A DNA stretch of 64,000 bases from Kwoniella bestiolae CBS 10118 (taxonomy: Eukaryota > Basidiomycota > Tremellomycetes > Tremellales > Cryptococcaceae), in NCBI RefSeq assembly GCF_000512585.2, contig NC_089246.1, forward strand, positions 992,001 to 1,056,000. Reading direction: 5' to 3'. How positions within the stretch are numbered: the first letter of the stretch is position 1; every line of letters begins with the position of its first letter. The notes under the pieces are model-generated. The model made no database searches and was not told the origin of the DNA. It saw only the letters and a program-made list of their open reading frames with translations. Positions 10,273 through 21,854 of the stretch are shown piece after piece. Both the position numbers and the translations under genes were made by a program.

Positions 10273-13058
10273 ATGGTGACATTGATATCTCCCAAACGAC
10301 GCCGGACCTTGCCCGTCACGACTTTTTTGATCTCAACTGTTCTACTCTCCATCGTCCTTCCCTCTTTGGCGGGTGCTTCTCCGCTGGTCAGCTCTCATGC
10401 ATTGACAGGGAGACATGAAGATGAAGGTATAGACATGGACATGGATATGGGTGGGATGCATGATGATGAAGGTTCGCTAGATGACGAGGAAGAGCATACG
10501 CATGCTGGTACAACCGACATTACCGAGAACATCCCTTCACCATCATCATCATCTGCCGTAACCTCACCTTCCACTTCATCTCATTCTCACCCAACGACGA
10601 ACCACCCTCACCCTCCATCAGCGCATGACCATGGATCTCATACCCCACCCAAGGAGAAATTGGACGACGAGGCTGTACATGCCCTGCATCATTTCCCACC
10701 TACCTACCTTGACGCAGATTTCAGATTAGACAATGATACTGCAATCTTCGGAGAGGAGTTTGACGAATCATGGGATCCACAGGAGGTACCCAGCCATCAA
10801 GGGTTGATGGCTTTGCATGGGGTGTTATACTACGGTGCTTATTTTGGATTGTTACCTACTTGTAAGTGTGTCATGTTGGGTGGCAAATAACGATAGATGA
10901 GGGATTACGATTACGATTTGATTGTGCCTTAATGGGAATTCTAATCAGCTGATGACGAATCATCTGTGACTCGTATGTAGCACTTGCCTTACGAGCTGCC
11001 GACCACCCTTCGCACCATCTCGCCAACGCCGTGTTCCTCGTTGTAGCTGTGTTGGGATGGATGGCTGGTAAAGCATACAAGGCGGGACATGAGGATAGGT
11101 GAGTGCCTTCTAAAGATTCAATCCTGGCAACTGCGGATCAGGCTGATTAGAGAGATTTATCGCTTTATCTCCGCAGGTATGAAGGCGCCGTTCATGAATC
11201 GCTCTCCAACATCCTTCTGCTCGTGTCCATCGGTCTGACGATTATCGATTCTCTCGAAATCATCAAGAGATGTTTGAAGTTCTACAAGCAACATGATCGA
11301 TCTTGGTCCGCTTTCGTACACGAGGTTTTGTCGTCCGAACACAAGAATGAAGAATGGCCGGCGAACAAATACGAGATGGTCGGTCTAGTAGACGGCGAAC
11401 AGGGACATGAACATGGTCATGAGAATGAGGTAGTTTTCGCTGTAGGTGATGATGAGGATGGAGACGAGGTGGAAAATCTACCTACGAGCAATTCAGGAGC
11501 GGGTAAACCCCAACGACCACCTTTACTTATCAGACAATGGACGCCACCTTCGCGCAACTCGACCGGGTCGGAAGGTACCTTACAAGATACGCCCGGTGCG
11601 TCGTCCTCCAATAACTCGTTCATGCATAAATCGACACATCTCAATAAAGCTGGTGCATACGACGCTCATCCCGAAGAGCACCACGACAGTGATCATGAGG
11701 AAGAACATCACGTGCAGCCTATTTGGTCGAGAAGAAAGTCAACCGGTATCAAACGAGCTGTGGAGATTGGGTTAACTTGGATTAGGAGAAGTCAGCTCAT
11801 CTTTGCTTATGTGGTGTTTTTGACTGAGTTTGTGGAGTACACTGTGAGTCAGCTGTCTCAATTTCCGACTTGTTAGAGCACGCATGAGCTGATTTTGCGG
11901 TGTGTCAGGGCATGTGCCGAGCTGGGTTGATCAATTCATGTGCGGCTCATTATATTAAGGGATCAATCTTCTTCTGGTGAGCTCACACTCTCAGCGCATC
12001 AGTGCATGATGTATAATATTCGATGGGAAGCTCATAGCTGATATCTCGTCCGTCGGTCGTAGGTACGGTGTCCTCACTTTCGCTCGATACCTCGGTGCCT
12101 ACGCGGACCTCGGTTGGGCATGGAACAAGCGACCAGGGGGTGTTGGCGTCTCGGCTGAAATGGTCGAATGTGCTGTTATATTCACTTATGGAATTACCAA
12201 CACCTGGATGGAAAGGTTCGGATCTAGCCCGGATGATCCGTATACTGTCAAGCAGGTTCAGCATATTTCTATTGCTGTAATGTGAGTTCGGCTATCGATC
12301 TCAGTCGTATCCATTCACTTCATGCTTCATGTTATGACTACTCTGTGCAAGCGCATGCTAGATATAGTCGTACAGAGCTAATGGATATCTCCGTTGTAGG
12401 TTCTGGTTCGCCGGTCTGTCTGGTATGCTACTTGAATCTCGATGGGTACGAAAAGTCATGGGATCGTTCATTTCTGGCGGTAGGAGGGATGTGCACGAAC
12501 CTCCTACATATGCTTTCAGCTACAACCCATTGCCCGCTTTGGTCATTGGTGTGGTGAGTGATCCAACGTTACTTCCTCGATCCCATGACACGTTCCTGTG
12601 GACATGTATCCGAAAGAGGGAAGTAATCGATCCCAGCTAATCACCATGCCCTCCCACAGACCGGTCTAGCCATGGCAGCCCACCACCAAGAATACATCTT
12701 TCAAGTATCCATCCATTCCCTATGGGGCACTCTCCTAGCCGGCGGATCCCTCTTCAGATTCTTAACCTACTTCTTCCTCTTCCTTCGACCGCCTGTGGAG
12801 TCGACCCTCCCCTCCAGACCTCCTACCGAGGTACTCACCTCGTTTGGATATGCCGCTGGAGGTATTGTCTTTATGCTGAGTAACGAGGAGATCGCCTGGG
12901 CAGCGATGCGAGCAGGGTGGGACGATATGATGGCGTTCCTGAATTTCACTATTGCCTTGACGTGTCTGGTGTTCTGTTGGAGTGTGGTGATTATGGCGGT
13001 GAAGGGTTGGGCGGGGTTGAGGATGAGTAGGAAGAGGGAGGGGATAGTGATTGCGTAG
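10273..13058 (+). CDS. Ytp1-family (DUF2427/Ytp1) multi-pass membrane protein
   Basis: Exons 10273-10861, 10981-11098, 11177-11843, 11909-11976, 12063-12281, 12400-12553, 12660-13058 give 737 aa. A basic start (MVTLISPKRRRTL) is followed by a hydrophobic signal-type segment (about residues 14-38). Next is a long His/Asp/Ser-rich region (HEDEGIDMDMD, SHSHPTTNHPHPP, SAHDHG). A first group of membrane helices (LMALHGVLYYGAYFGLLP onward) matches the DUF2427 pattern. A second His/Glu-rich hydrophilic loop separates it from the C-terminal Ytp1-type helices with FAYVVFLTEFVEYTGMC, IKGSIFFWYGVLTFAR, DLGWAWN, WMERFG and AAHHQEYIFQ. Yeast Ytp1 is named for similarity to mitochondrial electron-transport proteins but its role is unknown. 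The His/Asp clusters suggest metal binding, an inference. The start is the first ATG that puts the signal segment at the N terminus. Confidence 0.85.
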
Positions 13059-13617
13059 GGTTTGGATTTGACTTATTATAATATGGAAGAAGAAAAAGAA
13101 GAAGAACAGGAGATTGTGACTCGATGATGATGATGATAACAAATTAATAACTTATAATGCTCCTTTTACTTGACCTGTTTATAATTCATATTCGTACTCT
13201 GATCCATGTTGATATCTTTTATGACTATATACTCCCTTTTAATGGCGATTTTTGCCCTATTTTAACCATTTTATAGATATAACAAGATGCGATGATCATT
13301 TACTTTCATGATATGGCTACTATGAGTTACGCTGATGTTCTGTGTTGGGACGAGAGCATAAATTCTTCATAGGTGTATGGATGGATGTAGCAGTAGTATT
13401 GAGCATCGACAAGGACAACCCATTGAATTGATTCCGATCGCGCACAGACCACTTTCCACCAAAGATACGCGTCACGTCCGTTCAATCGAGATTACGGTCA
13501 ATGTTCTCTTCTGCTTTTCTTTCTTTCTTTTCCGCTCATCTCCATCTCAACATCTATTCCTTATCTCTGAACCTCAGCATAGATATATATTTACACCTTG
13601 TAAGAGGAGTCACCAAC
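13059..13617. other. Intergenic region, RFC4 promoter
   Basis: 3' flank of the Ytp1-family gene (AT-rich) and 5' flank of RFC4, which is CT-rich near the start codon and carries an ACGCGT box at 13467-13472. No gene seen. Confidence 0.6.
13467..13472. promoter_or_regulatory. ACGCGT MluI cell-cycle box upstream of RFC4
   Basis: ACGCGT lies 146 bp upstream of the RFC4 start codon. In fungi this is the core site of the MBF (Mbp1-Swi6) G1/S factor that drives DNA replication genes, and RFC4 is a replication gene. The sequence is seen; its function here is inferred. Confidence 0.55.
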
Positions 13618-15551
13618 ATGGCCTCTTCGTCATCCACTGCTCAAGGCAAGGAAGCTGTATCGGCTATTGCTAAACATACTGATGCGGAGGGGTACGAGAT
13701 GCCATGGTGAGTCTACCTCATCTCACCTCACCTGTCCATCTTTCTCGTCGTGGAACTATGAGGTTCTACAGCTACCAGACAGAACACAGATATCACAGTC
13801 TGCTTTCTCCGACCATATTGCCTTGTAGACAGTAGAGGCACCCACCGGACATGATGGGCTTGATGAGATATACACTGATCATCTTTCTCTACTTAGGGTC
13901 GAGAAGTACCGACCGGTCCTGTTGGATGATATCGTAGGGAACACCGAGACTGTCGAGAGGTTGAAGGTGATTGCTGAGGATGGGAACGTACCGCACATTA
14001 TCATCTCTGTGAGTTGAGTTGTGTCCACTCCGCTTGATGCGTTACAGTACATGTACATACACCATGACAAAGGGGATACATGACAAGATGAAAGGCTTGA
14101 GCTGATTGATAATTTTGATTCTGATGTTGCGCGTTGATAGGGAATGCCAGGTATAGGTAAAACCACTTCCATACATTGTCTGGCGCATGCGTTGTTAGGT
14201 GATGCGTACAAGGAGGGAGTGTTGGAATTGAATGCCTCTGATGAGAGGTGAGTGATGCGGCATGTCTTTGAAAACAGGTTTCTGTATACTTCCTCGCATC
14301 TGCTTCTGCTTTTCCTACTCGCTGCCCTTCCAGGATCATATGCTGATAGCTTGATTGACTTCTCGCAGAGGTATCGACGTCGTTCGGAACAAGATCAAAT
14401 CGTTTGCTCAGAGGAAAGTCACCTTGCCTAGCGGGAGACATAAGATTATCATTCTGGATGAGGCTGATTCGTGAGTCCCCTTGGCGATTGGACCATCGTC
14501 TGTTCCGTGACCTTATGATACCAAGGAATCTCTCTCTTTCTGTCGTCTCATGTCTCTGGCTTATCTCGAAGAGGGGGTCTAAGCTGACATGTCGTGCGTG
14601 AACTAGGATGACAGCCGGTGCTCAGCAAGCGCTCAGACGAACAATGGAGATATACTCCAACACCACCAGATTTGCTTTGGCCTGTAATATGTCGAACAAG
14701 ATTATCGAACCGATCCAATCTAGATGTGCTATTCTGAGGTACTCAAAATTACGAGATGCGGAGGTGTTGAAGAGGTTGAAGGAGATTTGCGAGATGGAGC
14801 AGGTGGGTGTCATCCTCTCACTTTCCTTGAGCATTGAAGATACCATCAACATCCGGACCTGCTCAATGGAAAGACTCTCAACAACGACGTTTCGGAAATA
14901 CCACAGAGTTGGATATTTTGGGTTCATGAGAGAGATTCATGCTAATGCTGATAATGCCCCCTAGGTGAAATACAACGACCAAGGCCTAGCCGCCCTAATC
15001 TTCACAGCAGAAGGCGACATGCGACAAGCGATAAACAACCTCCAATCAACATTTAGCGGCTTCGGCTTCGTATCCCAGGATAACGTCTTCAAGATCTGCG
15101 ATCAACCTCATCCGATTGTAATTCGTCAAATGATTAAAGATTGTCAGAATGGATCGGTCGATGATGCTTTGGCGAGGATCAATGATTTGTGGGATCAGGG
15201 GTATTCGGCAGTGGATATTGTGGTTTCGGTTTTTAGAGTTACGAAGGGAATGGAGGAGTTGCAGGAGTATATGAAGTTGGAGTTCATAAGGGTGGGTCGA
15301 TCTGTCTCTGTGTGGGTTCAAGAGGGCTAGGTGACCGATCATGATCCGGCTTGGAATGAGGGCGATCCCTGCGGATGGGAGAAAGGAAGGAGGGAATGAT
15401 CTAGTCAGGCTGACACGTCTTAACCGTTAATTAGGAGATCGGCTGGACGCACATGCGTATTCTCGAGGGTGTAGGAACACTCGTTCAGCTAGGTGCGATG
15501 GTAGCTAGATTGTGTAAATTGAGTTTACCCCCACAGGCATTGAAGATATAG
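13618..15551 (+). CDS. RFC4: Replication factor C small subunit (yeast Rfc4 / human RFC2 type)
   Basis: ATPase subunit of the RFC clamp loader that opens PCNA and loads it at primer ends; nuclear, also part of the Rad24, Ctf18 and Elg1 loaders. Exons 13618-13706, 13897-14008, 14141-14247, 14369-14470, 14607-14802, 14965-15291, 15435-15551 give 349 aa, close to the family norm. Visible motifs: PWVEKYRP (RFC box II), Walker A GMPGIGKT at 68-75, Walker B with DEAD at 133-136, the trans-acting Arg motif SRC at 175-177, sensor-type TAEGDMRQAINNLQS, and a C-terminal collar with EIGWTHMRILEGVGTLVQL. Closest by eye to yeast Rfc4 (GMPGIGKTTS-HCLAH and the MTAGAQQALRRTME run). An ACGCGT box lies 146 bp upstream. 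It is convergent with PSD1. Confidence 0.96.
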
Positions 15552-15969
15552 TGGGTATGAGTATGGATAAGCGTTGATCAGATAATGTTCAAAAGAGTCC
15601 TTAGTGAGAACGCAGGATAGGGGGGTCGACCTCCGGTAGCTCCGCAGAGTATAGTGTACCATGATAAGTCATGCAACCATCATATGTACAAATACATGTT
15701 GAGTGTTGCATCGCATGCTATTATAGAATCTACTTCTATGTTTGTACATATACCTTTTGATCTCGTGTTGAACGTTCCTTCCTTCCCTACCTTACCGGCA
15801 TTTTCTTCTATCCAATAAATCATTCTCCAGTTCATGTAAACCTACATTCTTGCTTAGTGTCTCTTCCTTTCCTTGCTTGCTCCCCTTCGTTCATCGTTTC
15901 GAACCTCGATCCTCATTCCAATCTTCAATTCTGCAATACAATCTGATCCACCAAACCTCTTATACCACC
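15552..15969. other. Convergent 3' intergenic region
   Basis: Shared 3' flank of RFC4 (+) and PSD1 (-). Contains only 3' UTR-like AT/CT-rich sequence; no gene seen. Confidence 0.6.
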
Positions 15970-17880
15970 TCACTCCTTCCCCTCCTCCTCAAACTTCCCC
16001 AATACCTGCCCCATCTTCACCTTCTGTCCAGCCTCGACGTCGAATATGAAATTCTTCGGCGCCTCAAACACCATCACAATAGTACTACCAAGCTTGAACC
16101 CTCCCATCTCCTCTCCAGCCAAGAGCGGCTGTCCCTTCAGAATCGACGCCGATGAATAAACAGCCTCAGCATAGGTATGAGGTGGATGAGTGATTTTCCT
16201 AGTATTCGTTCGGAGCGTTTCGTCAAAATTGATCTTGATTGATCCGACATTGGTTGCTCCTACGGGTACCATACTGAAGAAACCATGTTTCCATCTTCCC
16301 AGTAAGGCTACTCTCTCATTGAGGACGAAGAGGTCTTTCATCCGATTGGCAATATACGGTGACACTGAAAAGAGATCACCGGTGAAATGTCGTCGACGCT
16401 CTACGACCCATGTGGTGGGTGAATGGAATCGATGATAATCACCCGGAGCGAGGTATACCACCATAAAGTACAATCTATTATTCTGGTCGAGTCTTGGTAA
16501 TTCGCCTTTAGAGTCGGTCTGATTGGATAGCGCGGAAGTACCAAGCCGAGCAGCTACCGACGCATCGTGGCCCAGCTCATGTCCTTTCGTAGGGTGAGAA
16601 GCGTCCACTTCCTTCTCGTTGGTTTTGGGTAGGGTCGAATCGTCGAATGATTTATCTTCGATATTCTCTGATCCACTTCCCTTACCCAATAGGGAGGAAA
16701 GGGAATAAGGGATATCGTTGATATTGGCGAAATGCTCGTCGTCTACCACTTCGCCCCCTTCTTTATCCTTTCGAGGGATGGACTTGGCCTCCCCGTGTAG
16801 GGATGATTCGGATCCCAGGAGAGCTTCCAGAGAATAGGTTATGCCTTTGACTTGTTCTACGCGGGAACCGACTATCTCGCCGAAGTGGAGTACTCGACCG
16901 TCTGCTGGAGATACCTGAGGCGGATGATGGATATCAGCTTATGAGATGAAAAACACCTTACTAAGTCAGAAGCTGATTTGATGATTGGGGTGGATACCCA
17001 CCATGGGAGCGTCCGCGATAGGCCTTTGACCCTCTTTCATCTCCCTATAGAAGAAATCACCTAGACTCTCATACTCCTTTAGATCTTTCGGTACTTCATC
17101 CAAGTTACATCCGAAGATCGTAGCATACAGCTTGAAGCCGAAGGGTCGGAACCACACTGGTAGGACGAGGCCGTTGAGGTATCCCCATAATTGGGATAAT
17201 GATCGGAGGGGGAGAGCACCGAGAACTCTTACCTAAAGTAGCATAAATTGCTTGTTAGCTAGAGATATCATACAGCCTATAACCCATAGAGTCTGGGATG
17301 GATAGGAATAGGAGTCAAAGGGAATGAATATAGATGTATCGAGACGTTATGACCCACCTGCCATGGTCCATCCACCCTCTTTCCATTCTTTTTGATCACC
17401 GCTCCCTCTTCATTCTGGTACTCTACTTCGATGTCTCCCCTCGTGGATTTACGATACTGCACGACTAGGAGGACCAATGCGCCGAATGCGAGAGGAATAG
17501 GATACCATCGAGTAGGCGTAGACCAAGCTTGAGCTACTTTTTCTATATTTCAAATATACCAGACAAAGCGGGGCATGGGGAATTAGGATCGAGCGTTCGA
17601 ATGATGTGAGATATGTATATATGCGGAACTTACCCTTCAGTGGTTTACCTTGACTGCTTTCTTGAGATCCATTGCTATTCTGCTGAGTGGGTTTGGTCTT
17701 GATTTCAGGTGGGGTGTATGGCTGTCTGGGGGTGTTGGAGTTGAATCGGACTGAAGTGGAGAGGAGCGGGGAAGGGAATGATCTGGGGATTGATACTGGT
17801 TGTACGAGGGAGGATCGGAGCGGTGTGGATGTGCATGCTGATGCTCTTGTGAGAGCTCTTGTTGAATGTCGGATGATCAT
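15970..17880 (-). CDS. PSD1: Phosphatidylserine decarboxylase, mitochondrial type
   Basis: Converts phosphatidylserine to phosphatidylethanolamine at the mitochondrial inner membrane. Exons (5' to 3') 17880-17634, 17542-17358, 17232-17002, 16914-15970 give 535 aa. A basic, Ser/Arg-rich N terminus from MIIRHSTRALTRAS looks like a mitochondrial presequence. One hydrophobic segment (IPLAFGALVLLVVQ) fits the inner-membrane anchor. Catalytic landmarks: SPADGRVL (residues 223-230), APGDYHRFHSP, and the C-terminal self-cleavage motif LGST (496-499), whose Ser498 becomes the pyruvoyl group after cleavage into beta and alpha chains. A polar insert of about 80 residues sits between the ADG and the YHRFHSP motifs, as is common in fungal Psd1. 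An in-frame ATG at 17994 would add 38 residues with a hydrophobic stretch. Divergent from RMI1. Confidence 0.95.
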
Positions 17881-18218
17881 TTTGGTGGATGTTGATGCTG
17901 TATGACAAGTCGGAGAAGAGCAAAAAAGAAACAAAACGAAGATGGAGGAGATGCCATGATGCCAGGATGATGATCTTTTGTTTCGGCCATGCAATGCTAT
18001 GGTGGATCCGTGCGTCCGTCGCGTGGTATGTATTTAGTGGAGATTACGTCAACTCTTGGGACGACATTAATTGCGCGTCTGATTTCACCATGTCTCCTCA
18101 TTTCTTCCTTCCTCCTCCTGTCTTTCTCTCCCTCATCAACAGATAACTATCAGCGACGAGCAAAAGCAGAAGAGACAAAGAGTAGTATGGTTCATCAGCT
18201 TACTGGTCAGACCCCGAT
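17881..18218. other. Divergent promoter region PSD1 / RMI1
   Basis: 338 bp between two start codons read in opposite directions. It holds the possible upstream start of PSD1 (17994, minus) and a short upstream reading frame for RMI1 (18187-18222, plus). No other gene is seen. Confidence 0.6.
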
Positions 18219-18222
18219 ATGA
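18187..18222 (+). promoter_or_regulatory. Upstream reading frame overlapping the RMI1 start
   Basis: ATG at 18187 opens an 11-codon frame (MVHQLTGQTPI) whose TGA at 18220-18222 overlaps the RMI1 ATG at 18219-18221. If the transcript starts upstream, ribosomes would end this peptide on top of the real start codon. The sequence is visible; its use in translation is not shown. Confidence 0.45.
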
Positions 18223-20095
18223 TGGACTCGAAACCCATCGTAGCGTTCTTGAAGAGGACGTACCCTAATCCAGAGGTTGATCCGGTGAGTCTACATACAT
18301 TAGTGATGATCGACAGTCTACTGACGCTCTGAACTCAGGGATGGGTACAAGAATGTGCTAAAGCTCTAATCGATGCTGGAGGAGAGGTCTCCATCGAATC
18401 CATGGTGAGCTTCGTATCGCTCCCCTCCTTCACAACTAGCTTTAGCTTACCCACTCAAATAAACTCAGCACGCCCAATTCCTTTACTCCGATCTATCCCA
18501 ATCTACCTTACCTTCCCGTTCCTTCCCTGTCCAAGACGAGCTACATGATATCTTCCTCTTCCCTCGCCCTCACATCCTTCAGATCCAACATATCTCCGAG
18601 ATTGGTCACTCGGCATTTCAGATCCAACATACCATGGAACAGCGCTCAGAGGTATTATCGGGTCAAAACCTAATACGAAGGATGGATGATGAGGAGGAAG
18701 GAGAGAACGAGTTGGATAATGGCAAGGTCCCACCGTATCCTAGAAGTATGCTCAAGCTGGAATTGAGCGATGGGAGGAGGGTGGTCAAAGCTATGGAATA
18801 CAGGAGGATAGGGGGGTTGGTGTTGGGTCAGACTTCTTTGGGATGTAAGGTATGTCGATGTCCAGCTTTGCCTTGGTTCATCCGATCAACTTTGGAGCTG
18901 ACGTTATGGATTCGGTGGATAGGTGGTATGTAGGAATGTGAGGTGTTTGAGAGATACTTTACTTCTTACTCCTGAAAATACTCAAGTCATCGAAAGCTCG
19001 GTAGATCATTTGGAAGCGATTCAGAAGGAAGAATTCCTGAATGATCTTCAAAGGAGAATGGGTAAATTAGAAGGCCATAACGGTTCTGCTCCTAAGCGAA
19101 AGATCAAACCTCCTCCAGCTGTTCGACCGAAACCCAATCTTACAGCAATTTCCTCTCGACCTCTGAATCCTCCTAAAAGATCCCAACCTCAAGCTCAAGC
19201 TCAAGTTCTACCTCCATCTCCTGACATTGTACCTACAGCTGGACCATCTCGATCAAGGTATTTCCCTCCGCCGACAGCACAAGGCGATATGCCGTTGTTC
19301 GATCCTCCCTCCTCCCCTCAGATAGCCAAGCCTAAACCAGTCAGAGCAAAGGGTGTGAAGCGCAGACCATCCATCGAAGAGATTGAAGTAGCAACTACTT
19401 CCATTTCAAGTAAGACCCCTCGACAGAGGAACTCTAGAGCAGCAGCGAAAGCAGCTACTGCGAAAGTGCAACAACTGTACCATGATATACCGAACGATAA
19501 GCTTACGGAACTGGATTATGTGGACGATGAAGATGATTTTGGGTATGATGTAGATGAGAGTTTCATAAGGCAGGTTGACGAGGTCACTGCTCAAGCTTCT
19601 GGATCTGGATCCGACCCTAGAACAAAGGAGCAAGAGGTGCATAACTTTGATGATGAAGAGGAAGAGGAGGAAGATTGTTTTATGATGTTGGACGATTCGA
19701 TGATCAGGCAGATCGATAAACTAAGTAATTCCCATCAGGATGACAATAAAGGGAAGGGCAAACAACCTCCTTTTTCAACGAAGAAAAGGTACTACGATCC
19801 CGACGAAGATGCGGACGAGGACGTAGGAGCAATTACGATAGATGACGAAGATGGTTTTCATGTCGATGAGAATTTCCTACGGCACTTGGATGCCATGGAG
19901 TACGATAGACAACAAGGGTTGTCGTCGCAGACTCATGGCAGATCATCTCAGTCAACAGCCCCGAAACGAGGAAGGACAAATGGTGTTCTGAGTAGGAATG
20001 GGAGGGGAAGTAACAAGAGAGAGTCTAGATCAAGTTCGTTGGAGGATTCGCAGAAGGAGAATTACGAGCCTGAGATTATCGAGATTTCCGATTGA
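18219..20095 (+). CDS. RMI1: RecQ-mediated genome instability protein 1 (RMI1-like)
   Basis: Scaffold subunit of the Sgs1/BLM-Top3-Rmi1 dissolvasome that resolves double Holliday junctions; nuclear. Exons 18219-18284, 18339-18404, 18469-18849, 18923-20095 give 561 aa. The N-terminal 200 residues carry the helical region and OB fold typical of RMI1, with LFPRPHILQIQHISEIG, MLKLELSDGRRVVKAMEY, IGGLVLGQTSLGCKVVCRNV and LRDTLLLTPENT. The C-terminal 350 residues are disordered and contain three acidic repeats of the form D-E-D-x-F-x-x-D-E-x-F-I-R-Q-x-D at about 372-391, 420-437 and 478-496, plus EIIEISD at the extreme C terminus, a SUMO-interaction-like motif. Two start ATGs are adjacent; the first is used. 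An upstream 11-codon frame overlaps the start. Confidence 0.85.
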
Positions 20096-20436
20096 GCGTT
20101 TTCATGTGTATGTGAGATTGTATAGGTTGTATTGTATAATCATCTGTGCATTATATGTAAATTAGGTGTAGATCCATCTTCTCGTCATCCACCCGAATAT
20201 ACAATTATTATCAGTCAAGCTGAGAGTTTTGTAAGACTTGATGACCTGCTTTTTAGCTTGTACTTGAGAGTGTGCAGGAAAACAACGGGATCAAATTTGC
20301 AAGAGAGCTGACATACCGTCACCTCTGATCGCATCCATTTCTATCTCCTCTCTTCTTTTACACTACACTATCCCATTTTACGCTCGCGTATCATCTTCAT
20401 ACCTGTGCTCTGCTCTTGCTCCAGCAGTGACTTACA
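20096..20436. other. Intergenic region RMI1 / WW-domain gene
   Basis: RMI1 3' flank and CT-rich 5' flank of the WW-domain gene. No gene or clear element is seen. Confidence 0.55.
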
Positions 20437-21550
20437 ATGCCCTCGCCACCATCCAAACAAGCCACAGTGGAAGATGCCTCCTCCGCCTCACCCACACCTC
20501 CACCCGCCGAGCTTCCAGAATCTTCAGCAGCAGTAGATGAGGCGGTAGATCAGCCTATAGATAGTATAGGCGAAGACGACCAGAGTAAGGAAGCAGAGAA
20601 GGAGGAAGAGGAAGAGTGGGATCCTTCAAGCGAGAGATTACCTGGTCAAGCGACACCCAAGGAGAAAGAGAAAGAGAAAGGTAAAGAGAAAGCCGACGGT
20701 AAAACCGAAGAAGAACAACCATGGCAAGCAGTCTGGGCGGCTGAACAGAACGGTAAGCTGAAGTAAGACTGTCTTTGCTCAGGACACATCAGCTGACGCT
20801 ATGTCATTGCATTGTACAGCATGGTATTTCTGGAATAGAAACACAGGCGAAGTGACATGGACGAACCCCCTTGACCCTTCTACTTCCAACTCGACTCAAC
20901 CACCCTTATTCGCCGAGTCCACCTCTTCTTCAGCCACTTATCCAGATAACAGTGCATTTGGAGGAGACCCATCCCAACCAGAGATAGACCCAGGCCTAGC
21001 TCACCTCTTCGGCGGCGACGCAGGATCCAGCAGCGCAGGAGGAGACCCAGCAATGCAGAAAGCGATGTTCAACTCACGTACAGGTAAATTCACGTCAATG
21101 AACTACGAGTACACTGTAGGTCATCTAGACGAATACAATAGGGCGAAGAGGATGGGGAACCATTATTTTGATGTGGATGGTTGGGAACGGCAGAAAGCTG
21201 AGGAGAATGAGAGGAAGAGGAAGGCTGCGGAGGAAGGAGGGAGGGGGGAGAGGAAGGTCACGAAGAAGGATATGGTGAGTTTTACACTTCCGGGACGCGG
21301 GTGTCACTTCTGGCAGGAAGGAAGGTGTTGAGCGTCAGAGAGGAAAACGGGAGCAAAGAGGGAGAGATGGAAAGAGGTTGGGCAGCTGAAAAGGAGGTTC
21401 GAATCGAATTCTTTGATTTCTGATCTGCATATAACTCGATTTCTTAGAGGATGGACTCAAGGCTGACTGTATATCATCGTTTTACAGGAACGCTTCAAGA
21501 AGAAGAACGCAGAGAAGAAAGCGAGGAGTCAAGCTTGGTTGAGGGAGTAG
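20437..21550 (+). CDS. WW-domain protein, probably nuclear
   Basis: Exons 20437-20752, 20820-21274, 21488-21550 give 277 aa. An acidic, Pro/Glu/Lys-rich N terminus leads to one WW domain at about residues 95-123: first Trp in QAVWAAEQ, the aromatic YFW strand, NRNTGEVTW, and the terminal Pro of TNPL. WW domains bind Pro-rich ligands, often in splicing or transcription proteins. After a Ser/Gly-rich linker, a second conserved-looking block carries MFNSRTGKFTSMNYEY and YNRAKRMGNHYFDVDGWE. It is followed by a long basic coiled helix ending in KKKNAEKKARSQAWLRE, likely nuclear targeting. I do not recognise a named orthologue. A splicing-related role is a guess from domain type only. Confidence 0.75.
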
Positions 21551-21854
21551 CTTCGCAGCGATCGACATATGTCCACAATCAACCTTCTACACAAGTGATC
21601 TGTAAAAGTTCTCAACCGAGAACTCCATTAGGCTACAACGGACCTCGGAAGACACAGCGCCTGCTTTCAAATAGATAGATCTATGTCTTTACTGTATCAC
21701 AAAGATGTATCAATGATATACCAATCTCTGCATCTATGAGATCGCGTCGATATGGCATTATCTATTCAGACACATCTTCGCGTCCATTGTGTTTCATTTT
21801 CATCGCATTTCGTTTCTATGATATGATATGTAGATATATACAGTCCCACTCGAC
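21551..21854. other. Convergent 3' intergenic region
   Basis: 3' flanks of the WW-domain gene (+) and the exomer subunit gene (-). AT-rich; nothing else seen. Confidence 0.55.
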
